A DNA stretch of 64,000 nucleotides from Megaustenia siamemsis (taxonomy: Eukaryota > Mollusca > Gastropoda > Stylommatophora > Ariophantidae). The position numbers and the translations under genes are program-made. Of this stretch, positions 55,860 to 64,000 are shown piece after piece. The number at the start of each line of letters is the position of its first letter. The stretch's first letter is position 1. Under the pieces are notes generated by a model that searched no databases, was not told where the DNA came from, and saw only the letters and a program-made list of their open reading frames with translations. Location: positions 13,142,414 to 13,206,413 of the forward strand of contig JAVIAB010000102.1 of NCBI GenBank assembly GCA_032433765.1, read 5' to 3'.

Positions 55860-57311
55860 ATTATGTTTGAGGTATACCAATAGGTTAAATTTCAATTTTT
55901 AACAGTTTCATGGGCGTAACCGCCAAAAAATGGGTACAGGGGTAGTAATTTCAAAAGGTGTTTTTATGTAAATTCTTGATACGGGGATGCTTAATATAAA
56001 GTTTGGGGTATGTCTAGATGTTAAATTGACTATTTTTAACAGTTTCATGGGCGTAACCGCCAAAAAATGGGTACATGTGTAGAAATTTCAAAAGTTGTTT
56101 TTATGTAAATTCTTGATACAGGGATGATTAAAATGAAGTTTGGGGTATGTCTAGATGTTAAATTGACTATTTTTAACAGTTTCGTGGGCGTAACCGCCAA
56201 AAATGGGTACAGGGGTAGTAATTTCAAAAGTTGTTTTTATGTAACTTCTTGATACGGGGCTGCTAAATATAAAGTTTGGGGTATGTCTATATGTTAAATT
56301 GACTATTTTTAACAGTTTCATGGGCGTAACCGCCAAAAATGGGTACAGGGATAGTAATTTCAAAAGTTGTTTTTATGTAAATTCTTGATACGGGGATGAC
56401 TAAAATGAAGTTTGGGGTATGTCTAGCTGTTAAATTTACTATTTTTAACAGTTTCATGGGCGTAACCGCCAAAAATGGGTACGGGGGTAGTAATTTCAAA
56501 AGTTGTTTTTATGTAAATTCTTGATACGGAGATGACTAAAATGATGTTTGGGGTATGTCTATATGTTAAATTTACTATTTTTAACAGTTTCATGGGCGTA
56601 ACCGCCAAAAATGGGTACAGGGGTAGTAATTTCAAACGTTGTTTTTATGTAAATTCTTGATATGGGGATGCTTAATATAAAGTTTGGGGTATGTCTATAT
56701 GTTAAATTTACTATTTTTAACAGTTTCATGGGCGTAACCGCCAAAAATGGGTACAGGGGTAGTAATTTCAAACGTTGTTTTTATGTAAATTCTTGATATG
56801 GGGATGCTTAATATAAAGTTTGGGGTATGTCTATATGTTAAATTTACTATTTTTAACAGTTTCATGGGCGTAACCGCCAAAAATGGGTACAGGAGTAGTA
56901 ATTTCAAAAGTTGTTTTTTATGTAAATTCTTGATACGGGGATGTTTAATATAAAGTTTGGGGTATGTCTAGGTGTTAAATTTCAATTTTTTTTACAGTTT
57001 CATGGGCGTAACCGCCAAAAATGGGTACGGGGGTAGTAATTTCAAAAGTTGGTTTTATGTAAATTCTTGATATGGGGATGACTAATATAATGTTTGGGGT
57101 ATGTCTAGATGTTAAATTGACTATTTGTAACAGTTTCATGGGCGTAGCCGCCAAAAATAGGCAAGGGGCGTAACAACCCTAAAAGTGACTTTTAAGTAAA
57201 TTCTTGATACGGGGATGCTTAATGTAAAGTTTGGAGTAGCCCTAGAGTGTAAATTTACTATTTCTAACAGTTTCATGGGCGTACCCCTCATAAAGGGACA
57301 AGGGGCGTAAC
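55860..57311. repeat. 136-bp tandem array, right arm
   Basis: Mirror of 54160-55600, same unit order. Confidence 0.92.
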
Positions 57312-57660
57312 AATCATAAATGTGGTATTTTAAGCAAAATCTTGTTTTTCTTAGTGGGTTATGGTAGGAGTGTAACCTACGTGTTTGGTAATACTTTCGT
57401 TTAGTAGAGTTATAGCAGGGGCCATAACTTTCATGCTTTGCCGTACTTTTCTTAGCAGAGTTGTGACAGGGGCGTGAACTTTAAGTTCATTCTTTCAATG
57501 TGGTGTTTTAGTGTGTTTGGTTTTTACTAGAGTTCTATGAATATTTTCAATAATGATTTAGACACAGTCGCAACTATCATCAAGTGCAACATTTTTAGTA
57601 AATTGTAATTATTTATTAGGGTTTTCTCAGCTGTATTAAAGACTTTGGTTGATAAGTGGA

Positions 57661-58511
57661 CACTTTTTAGGGTTTTGAGTTCAACTTTTTGGTTATGAGA
57701 CGAAATTTTGGGGTTAAGTGCTACATTAGTTGTCTTTTGGAGTAACTTTTTGGACTTTGCATATAAATTGTTGGGCTTTGTGTCTAACTATTTTGAGTTA
57801 AGGTTGTCTTTTTGACAAACTTTTGGACTTTGAATGTAACTATTTGGTCTTTTGTGTCTAAATATTCTGAGTTTGGGTTGTCTTTTTGACAAAATTTTGG
57901 ACTTTGCATATAACATTTATGACTTTCGTGTCTAACTATTCTGAGTTTGGGTTGTCTTTTTGACAAAGTTTTGGCCTTTGTATATAACATTTACGACTTT
58001 TGTGTCGAACTAGTATCACTTTGGGACTAAATTTTTAGGGTTTTGAGTTCAACTGTTTGGTTATGAGACGAAATTTTGGGTTAAGTGTTACATTAGTTGT
58101 CTTTTGGAGTAACTTTTTGGACTTTGCCTATAAATTGTTGGGTTTTGTGTCTAACTATTCTGAGTTTGGGTTGTCTTTTTGACAAACTTTTAGCCTTTGT
58201 ATATAACTATTTGGTCTTTTGTGTCTAACTATTTTGCCTTTGGGTTTAAATTTTGTAGGGTTTTGAGTTCAACTTTTTGGTTACGCGACGAAATTTTAGG
58301 GCTTGTTGTTATATTAGTTGTCTTTTGACGTAACATTTTGGACTTTGCATATACTTTTTTGACCTTTCGTGTCTAACTATTTTGAGTTTGGGTTGTCTTT
58401 TTGACAAACTTTTGGACTTTGCATATAACATTTACGACTTTCGTGTCTAACAATTACAACTTTGGGCCTAAATTTGTAGAGTTTGTGTTCAACTTTGTGA
58501 GTATGAACCAA
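57661..58511. repeat. Diffuse tandem block, right arm
   Basis: Mirror of 52960-53810. Confidence 0.75.
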
Positions 58512-58538
58512 AATTTTAGGGTTTGGAACTAAGTTTTC

Positions 58539-58763
58539 TTACCTGAAATGATCATCTTTACTGTTGTCTGTCATTCGTTGAAGTGATAAAGATATGGAAC
58601 TCCAAAGTCTAAGAGCTGAAGTAATCACCTTTAATGATGTATGTCGTTCGTTGAAGTGGGAAACATTGGTATTAAAGCCTTCAGCGGTCAAAATGAGGTC
58701 ATAGAACTCTTGTGGAATTGCCTCAGGGGTCAAAACGAGTTCAAGTAACCCACCACCCCGCAT
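58539..58763 (-). CDS. Candidate first exon, 74 codons, right arm
   Basis: Mirror of 52708-52932, with the same donor and an upstream CCAAT/GC-box cluster at 58820-58940. Also faces the centre. Confidence 0.35.
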   Translation of the reverse strand: MRGGGLLELVLTPEAIPQEFYDLILTAEGFNTNVSHFNERHTSLKVITSALRLWSSISLSLQRMTDNSKDDHFR

Positions 58764-59270
58764 TTTTCCCCCACTGCTGACCCGACAGCCACTACCCACG
58801 CTTGGGCTAACGCGCTTTTCTGATTGGTTAATCTAGCTGTCAGCCATTTCTTCGCCCCGCCTCCTATGTTAATACTCTTTTCTGATTGGTTAATCCCGAT
58901 ATCAAGCGATGTTGGCATAGTCACTCGCTGATTGGCTAATTTATTCATTTCTTACCAGGTTATATTTAAACTAGACGGCGTTATAAGTTTGGTTGATTCA
59001 AGGAAAGTTACTGTTCACACTAGCGGCTTTTTGCACAGTAAGTTGGCTTGTTTTCTCTTAACGTATGTTAAGGCTTATCGATAACAGGTTATATTCGGTG
59101 TAGATGCTTGAGACTATATTTTACGCTGTAAGTTTGAATGTTTTCTCTTAAAGTATGGTAAGACTTAACGATAACACGTTATTCAACTGTATTGATGTAA
59201 AGTAGTTAAGATAAGTAATGTTGAATGTAATGTTCCTTCATTTTTCTTATTGGTTGATTAAAGTATGATA

Positions 59271-60060
59271 TACCAGACAACCGCCATACACCACACATAC
59301 CACACTAGATGACCTCCATACACCCCTCACGACACAGTAGACGACCTCCATACACCCCTCACGACACACTAAACGCCCTCTATACACCCAATATGACACA
59401 CTAAACGACCTACATACACCCATCATGACACACTAGACGCCCTCTATACACCCAATATGACACACTAGCCGACCCCTATACAACCATCATGACACACTAA
59501 ACGCCCTCTATACACCCAATATGACACACTAGACGACCTCCGTACACCCATCACGACATACTAGCCGACCTCCATTGACCCATCACGGCACACTAGACGA
59601 CCCCTATACAACCATCATGACACACCAGACGACCCCTATACAACCATCATGACACACTAAACGCCCTCTATACACCCAATATGACACACTAGACGACCTC
59701 CGTACACCCATCACGGCACACTAGACGACCCCTATACAACCATCATGACACACCAGACGACCTCTATACAACCATCATGACACACTAAACGCCCTCTATA
59801 CACCCAATATGACACACTAGACGACCTCCGTACACCCATCACGGCACACTAGACGACCCCTATACAACCATCATGACACACTAGACGACCCTATACAACC
59901 ATCATGACACACTAAACGCCCTCTATACACCCAATATGACACACTAGACGACCTCCGTACACCCATCACGACATACTAGCCGACCTCCATTGACCCATCA
60001 CGGCACACTAGACGACCCCTATACAGCCCTTATTACACACTAGGCGACCTCCATACACCC
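59271..60060. repeat. 32-bp tandem array, right arm
   Basis: Mirror of 51410-52200, with a one-base deletion and a substitution near 59875-59890 relative to the left arm. Confidence 0.9.
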
Positions 60061-60443
60061 ATCGCTGCGATGAACATACTAGCAAGACAGATTGTATAAA
60101 CTGTAAGGGTGTTAAAGCGTACACCAAACGAACGCCTGGACTTTTTAAACTAGAGTACGAAGGGACAGCTCTTGTTAGCTTATGTAGTAAGACGTACCAT
60201 TGTAGTGGGGATTACGATAAAATCAGTTGTAAAGGGCTAAGCAAGCAACACAACAAATTAGATAAAGATATGTTTTTAGAGGTTCTCGCTACGCAAAAGG
60301 CCAAGGGTGGGAAAAATGTAGGATTCAAAGTCTTAAATAATTCCATATTTTCCTACAGTCAAACAAGAAATGCTCTTTCCTATTTCTATATAAAAAGAAA
60401 GGTAGCTGATGATAACGTCTCGACTACGCCTCTAGATATTTAA
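60012..60443 (+). pseudogene. C-terminal fragment of Maverick-type DNA polymerase B, right arm
   Basis: Open from 60012 to the stop at 60441-60443. The last 113 residues, starting CKGVKAYTKRTPGLFKLEYE, contain CSKTYHC, SCKGLSKQHN and NALSYFYIKRKV before ending STTPLDI. This ordered set matches the C-terminal tail of the protein-primed family B polymerases of Maverick/Polinton and related virus-like elements, which replicate linear DNA. The exonuclease, palm and TPR regions are absent, and the 32-bp array lies immediately upstream, so the piece cannot be active. It reads outward to the right tip. Family assignment is from recognition of the motif order and should be confirmed by search. Confidence 0.8.
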
Positions 60444-60643
60444 CTCTTTACACTACCAGCTTAGACTACCCAGCAATCTCTAACAGTTTCACCCCTTATG
60501 ATTCATTTATGACACAACGCTAAGCAGACATCCAACTACCTATCTATAAATAAATGTTATCCATGTACTATATATTGACTCAATGTACTGAATGTTTTTG
60601 TAATGTTATATAATATCAATGTATGTTATACACCTATTGAGAT

Positions 60644-60657
60644 AATAAAAGAATAAA
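60644..60657 (+). terminator. Two AATAAA polyadenylation signals after the polymerase fragment
   Basis: AATAAA at 60644-60649 and 60652-60657, about 200 bp after the stop and inside the arm. They would serve the outward polymerase transcript; mirrored in the left arm near 50813-50826. Confidence 0.5.
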
Positions 60658-60932
60658 ATATATCTTTGTCTTCTGTTTTATATTGATTGTTTGTCCATGA
60701 TGTTGTATAATCTACTAACCTGTCACTGTCGATCAAGAACTCCAAAGCCAGGACACACCAGACATAAACAGGTCACTTCCGGGTCACCGGGACTAGAGGT
60801 CAACATCCCGACACGAAATGTCACGGTTAACTCCCCCTGCGCCTACGGTACATTAGGTGCGCCGCGCACCTACTATATATCTTTGTTAATTTAGCACCTA
60901 AATTCGGGTCAAATGGACCCTGCTATACTACT

Positions 60933-61555
60933 ATGGACCGAATTTACATTCAGAGGGTAATGGACCGAAGTTACATTCAGAGGGTAATGGACCAAACTTA
61001 TATTCAGAGGGTAATGGACCGAACTTACATTCAGAGGGTAATGGACCAAACTTATATTCAGAGGGTAATGGACCAAACTTATATTCAGAGGGTAATGGAC
61101 CGAACTTACATTCAGAGGGTAATGGACCAAACTTATATTCAGAGGGTAATGGACCGAACTTACATTCAGAGGGTAAATGGACCAAACTTATATTCAGAGG
61201 GTAATGGACCGAACTTACATTCAGAGGGTAATGGACCAAACTTATATTCAGAGGGTAATGGACCAAACTTATATTCAGAGGGTAATGGACCGAACTTACA
61301 TTCAGAGGGTAATGGACCAAACTTACATTCAGAGGGTAATGGACCAAACTTATATTCAGAGGGTAATGGACCGAACTTACATTCAGAGGGTAATGGACCG
61401 AACTTACATTCAGAGGGTAATGGACCAAACTTATATTCAGAGGGTAATGGACCAAACTTATATTCAGAGGGTAATGGACCAAACTTACATTCAGAGGGTA
61501 ATGGACCGAACTTACATTCAGAGGGTAATGGACCGAACTTACATTCAGAATGCCT
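60933..61555. repeat. 27-bp tandem array, right part
   Basis: About 23 units in the same orientation as 50277-50538, with ACTTATATT and ACTTACATT sub-types intermixed. The 27-bp period gives 9-residue repeat frames such as MDRTYIQRV, not a gene. Confidence 0.95.
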
Positions 61556-61654
61556 AAAGTAACATAGGATTAAAATTAATTCAATAAATTATCCTGAATC
61601 CATCACCATGAACAAACTGCATAAATATCAATCAAGGTGGGAAATAAGTAAGGA

Positions 61655-61875
61655 AAGAGCCCCGTCACGCCAAGTGCCGTATAGGGAATATGGCGTCAGT
61701 GACCATAATTTTTACAGACCTTCGGCACATGATTTTTTGGGGTAGTGTGGTTGCTATTACCCCCGTGCCGCTTTATTCACCAAGAAAAATTCCGGTACCC
61801 ATTTAAAGCAGGGTGAACCCGGAAGCCGTCGATCAGGATCGAACTCTACCTCTTGTCCGTTGTTGTCCAGTTCAC
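61655..61875 (-). repeat. SINE-1 copy
   Basis: CACGCCAAGTGCCGTATAGG, a GACCATAATTTTTA block, CCGGTACCCATTTAAAGCAG and a reversed B box GATCGAACTC, followed by the reversed A-box region near 61860. Confidence 0.85.
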
Positions 61876-61889
61876 TAGATTGCAAGTGA

Positions 61890-62115
61890 ACTAGACTTGA
61901 GGACCTATCGCGGCTCCCAAGGTTGGAAATACCAGACGGGAATGTGTACAGGTAGCTGAATAAGACTTGTCAGCCAACACAACGCCGGTGTCGCTGGGTG
62001 TTGAGGTAGATGCTTAGTGAGAACTGAACACTTATGGACGTGTCCGTTCCTCATGACGATGACTTCTCGACTATACTGAACTTTCAAAATGGCACCGCTC
62101 AATAAGAACTCAACA
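61890..62115 (+). pseudogene. Diverged LINE-E-like 3' end
   Basis: GACTTGTCAGCCAACACAAC then GAACTGAACACTTATGGACG and a GTCCGTTCCTCATGACGATG block follow LINE-E order (RLINQHRT, SEHLWTCSECNDDD), and the end has AATAAGAACTC repeats. Much older than the other LINE-E copies. Confidence 0.55.
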
Positions 62116-62224
62116 AAACTATTTCAAATGAGAATCGACCAACCTCGTTGTCTAACAACAAAGTTACTTAACAGTTTATCGTCTTCTTCACTCACTCTGC
62201 ATTCTCAGTCTGAATAGTAAGACA

Positions 62225-62600
62225 AGAGAAGTAATGATCATATCGAAGAAACAATCATCACCGTCATGCAGCATAAAAATAAACAGGACAAGTCTGAAAC
62301 AAGTGCAAAGTATCAACTACTTCGGCACAATAATAACATCAGAATTTAGATGCACCATAGAAATAAAAAGCAGAATAACTCAGGCCAAAATAGCATTTCA
62401 GAAAATTTAAAGCGTCTTGTGCATCAAATTAATGTCAATAGAAGTGAGAAATCGAGTTCATCGAGGCTGTATAGAGCCAGTTCTGAAATATGGAATGAAT
62501 CATGGACAGTAAACAAACTAATGAGAAGACGATTAGAGGCCATACAGGTGAGATTGATCAGAGGCATGTTGAAAGTTCACTGGACAGCTAAAAATGTTTA
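62225..62600 (+). pseudogene. LINE-B middle fragment
   Basis: SLKQVQSINYFGTIITS-like, then RIEIKSRITQAKIAFQK-like, then SEIWNESWTVNKLMRRRLEA and RGMLKVHWTAKN, with several shifts. It ends where the pentanucleotide repeat begins. Confidence 0.75.
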
Positions 62601-62611
62601 TAATATAATAC

Positions 62612-62704
62612 AATACAGTACAGTACAGTACAGTACAGTACAGTACAGTACAGTACAGTACAACACAACACAACACAACATAACATAACATAACATATTG
62701 TAAT
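62612..62704. repeat. ACAGT then ACACA/ATAAC pentanucleotide microsatellite
   Basis: About ten ACAGT units grade into CACAA and TAACA units. It sits exactly between a LINE-B and a LINE-A fragment. Confidence 0.9.
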
Positions 62705-63050
62705 ATAACATTTATAGAAGAATATGTAGAATTGGATGGGAAGAAAAGAAAACAAACGGTGAAGTCTTAAAACAACTAAAATGAAAAGATATCTAATAAA
62801 CACAATTAGAACAAGACAAATGAGATTTTTGGGGCATGATAAAAGAAACAGCAGCCTACTAAAAGTATCTTGCAAGGGAAAATACAAGGTAAAAGAGGCA
62901 GAGGCAGACCAAGACTAACATGGACGAGTAACATCAAAAGACAAGTCAACATATGACAATCTGCACCAACAAAGCAAGAGATAGAGCGGAATGGCGATCC
63001 ATGGTAGCCAACCTTCGATGCGGAGACGGCACTCATTGATGATGATGAAA
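62705..63050 (+). pseudogene. LINE-A 3'-terminal fragment
   Basis: YRRICRIGWEEKKTNGEVLK, MRFLGHDKRNSSLL and GKRGRGRPRLTWTSNIKR to EWRSMVANLRCGDGTH, with a small deletion near 62940 and a GATGATGATG tail. Confidence 0.85.
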
Positions 63051-63056
63051 TGCAAG

Positions 63057-63225
63057 GTAGGCTCTTTCAGTAAGAAAGTTTTTTGTTTTCATCAATGTTG
63101 AGGTAGGGATTTAAGTTAACATTTTTCATGTTTTTAAATATTAAATCTACATGTTTATATTTAGCTAACACTTAACATATTATATATGAATTTTTAGATA
63201 ATTTAACAAGGAATAAGATTTCACT
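63057..63225. mobile_element. Partial copy of the TTAA-flanked MITE
   Basis: GCTCTTTCAGTAAGAAAG at the left and AATCTACATGTTTATATTTA in the interior match 20073-20500 with no SINE-1 between, giving the pre-insertion state. The right end is missing. Confidence 0.5.
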
Positions 63226-63290
63226 AATACCGGAATGGCGCCACGTGGTAGCCAACCTTCGATACAGAGACGACACTCAGTGATGATGAT
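63226..63290 (+). pseudogene. Short LINE-A terminus
   Basis: GGAATGGCGCCACGTGGTAG then CCAACCTTCGATACAGAGAC and a GATGATGAT tail: the last 20 codons of LINE-A only. Confidence 0.75.
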
Positions 63291-63554
63291 CCACTGACAT
63301 GTCTGCATGTATTCTCATGTATATGTTTAGAGAACACACATTGGCGCCCATATTTGAAAGAAAATAGTTTGGCCTGTGGAAGGAATATTTCTACAAGATA
63401 AACAGTGGGGAACAGGTGAAGGCGATCTCAAACGCATTATGGTGCATGTCAGTTTTGATATTTTAATGTATAGCGTAGAGCTGACAAGCAAAACGGGAAC
63501 TCTACAATACAATCTTCATTCCAACATTGTGCCACCAATGCCAGACTTATATCA
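63291..63554. other. no gene recognised
   Basis: Nothing recognised. Confidence 0.35.
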
Positions 63555-64000
63555 TAGACTCGAGAACAATAAGAGAAATAAACACTCTCGAAATGAATTG
63601 TGTTAGACGAATGACAGGAAACAGTCTGAGAGATAAGATCAGAAGTGGGGAACTAAGGATAAAAAAAAGCTAGGAGTAATTCCCACCATTTAGTGAATTT
63701 CAAAGGACAAGATGTCGGGTTCGTACCTGACCGACCGCTTCTGTGTTCACGCAGCCTTAAATGATAACCGGATTTTTTTGTGTGGAAAAGTAAAACGGCA
63801 CGGGCGTAATACATTACCCGGACCACATTACCCCAAAAATCATGTGCCGAAAGTCTATAAAAATGATGGTCACTAACACGATATTCCCTATACGCCACTT
63901 GGCGTGACGGGGCTCTTTACTTTACTTTTTTTTTTATTCCCGCCATTGCGTACTTAAAGAAACAACAGACACAATGGTTTAGTCATGTGATAAGATAGAA
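63555..64000 (+). pseudogene. LINE-D fragment split by SINE-1, running off the window
   Basis: TIREINTLEMNCVRRMTGN-like and SLRDKIRSGELR precede the SINE; YLKKQQTQWFSHVIR follows it to the window edge, as in LINE-D (KCVRRMTGNSLRDRVRN, IKKQQINWFGH). Confidence 0.8.
63691..63935 (+). repeat. SINE-1 copy with clear target duplication
   Basis: Flanked by ATTCCCACCATT (63679-63690) and ATTCCCGCCATT (63936-63947). It contains the B-box-like GGGTTCGTACC, the CACGGGCGTAATAC core and the CCTATACGCCACTTGGCGTG end followed by a TTTAC/T-run tail. It defines the full element at about 245 bp. Confidence 0.9.

Larger units (their letters stand above)
50539..60932. mobile_element. Maverick/Polinton-derived fold-back element (giant palindrome)
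   Basis: A 10,394-bp insertion made of two inverted arms of 5,138 and 5,142 bp round a 114-bp asymmetric spacer. The outer ends are AGTAGTATAGCAGGGTCC and its complement. ATGGAC at 50533-50538 and 60933-60938 is a 6-bp target duplication, and deleting the insert plus one duplication restores a normal 27-bp unit. Six-base duplications and AG-starting termini are features of Maverick/Polinton elements, and each arm carries the end of a Maverick-type DNA polymerase B. No integrase, ATPase, protease or capsid gene is recognisable, so it is non-autonomous. Arms differ at about ten positions by eye, implying very recent origin or ongoing conversion. Confidence 0.82.
55791..60932 (-). repeat. Right arm of the palindrome
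   Basis: Reverse complement of 50539-55676. Differences seen by eye are single-base changes or indels, for example in the CCGGTGACC tract near 60785, in the 32-bp array near 59880, in a T-run of the 136-bp array near 56875, and near 58080. Confidence 0.93.

Noticed and set aside
54588..56907. Series of 60-115-codon frames on both strands in the palindrome arms
   Set aside because: They recur every 136 bp with the array and end within each unit; no recognisable domain.
50539..60932. Palindrome as an inverted-duplication sequencing or assembly artefact
   Set aside because: The spacer is asymmetric, arms differ at real positions, flanks are in direct not inverted orientation, and there is a 6-bp direct duplication.
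60931..61562. 209- and 183-codon frames in the 27-bp array
   Set aside because: Nine-residue repeats on both strands from a 27-bp period; not a gene.

Overview
The window is eukaryotic, repeat-dominated DNA with no host gene that I can support. It contains decayed non-LTR retrotransposons, tRNA-headed SINEs, DNA transposons, minisatellites and one very large inverted repeat. The mix (RTE-like LINEs whose 3' ends carry GATGAT tails, I-group LINEs with RNase H, a wide-spaced DDE Tc1/mariner element, and a Maverick/Polinton-derived element) fits an aquatic invertebrate. I would guess a mollusc, but that is inference from repeat types, not from a marker gene. LINE families are labelled A to H here only for cross-reference.

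Layout. Positions 1-2.8 kb hold a LINE-A remnant and a non-autonomous hAT-like element whose sub-terminal 30-bp unit has expanded and was later hit by another LINE-A. Positions 2.8-8.2 kb are SINE and LINE debris with a 49-bp array. Positions 8.2-11.9 kb are a 57-bp array split by a 2.5-kb I-group LINE (LINE-E). Positions 12.2-14.7 kb hold an intact 2,452-bp Tc1/mariner-type transposon inside a SINE. Positions 15-36.3 kb are a mosaic of LINE-B, C, D, E, F and H fragments, several grown into tandem arrays. Positions 36.6-43.1 kb are a 37-bp array split by a LINE-E fragment, itself split by a second copy of the same 2,452-bp transposon. Positions 43.4-50.3 kb are further SINE and LINE debris. 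Positions 50.28-61.56 kb are a 27-bp array split by a 10,394-bp near-perfect palindrome. The last 2.4 kb are more LINE and SINE pieces.

The most interesting object is the palindrome (50539-60932). Its arms are about 5.14 kb with only about ten differences seen by eye, and the asymmetric spacer is 114 bp. It has a 6-bp target duplication (ATGGAC), termini starting AGTAGTATAG, and in each arm the outward-reading C-terminal end of a protein-primed family B DNA polymerase of the Maverick/Polinton type. I read it as a Maverick-derived, non-autonomous fold-back element. Each arm also carries tandem repeats and an inward-facing CCAAT/GC-box cluster with a short ORF ending at a good splice donor.

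Two general patterns recur. First, at least four minisatellites (49, 39, 38 and 90 bp) are built from the 3' coding ends of different LINE families. Second, four other minisatellites (30, 57, 37 and 27 bp) each contain a transposon whose target duplication restores an in-phase repeat unit when the insert is removed, so the arrays predate the insertions.
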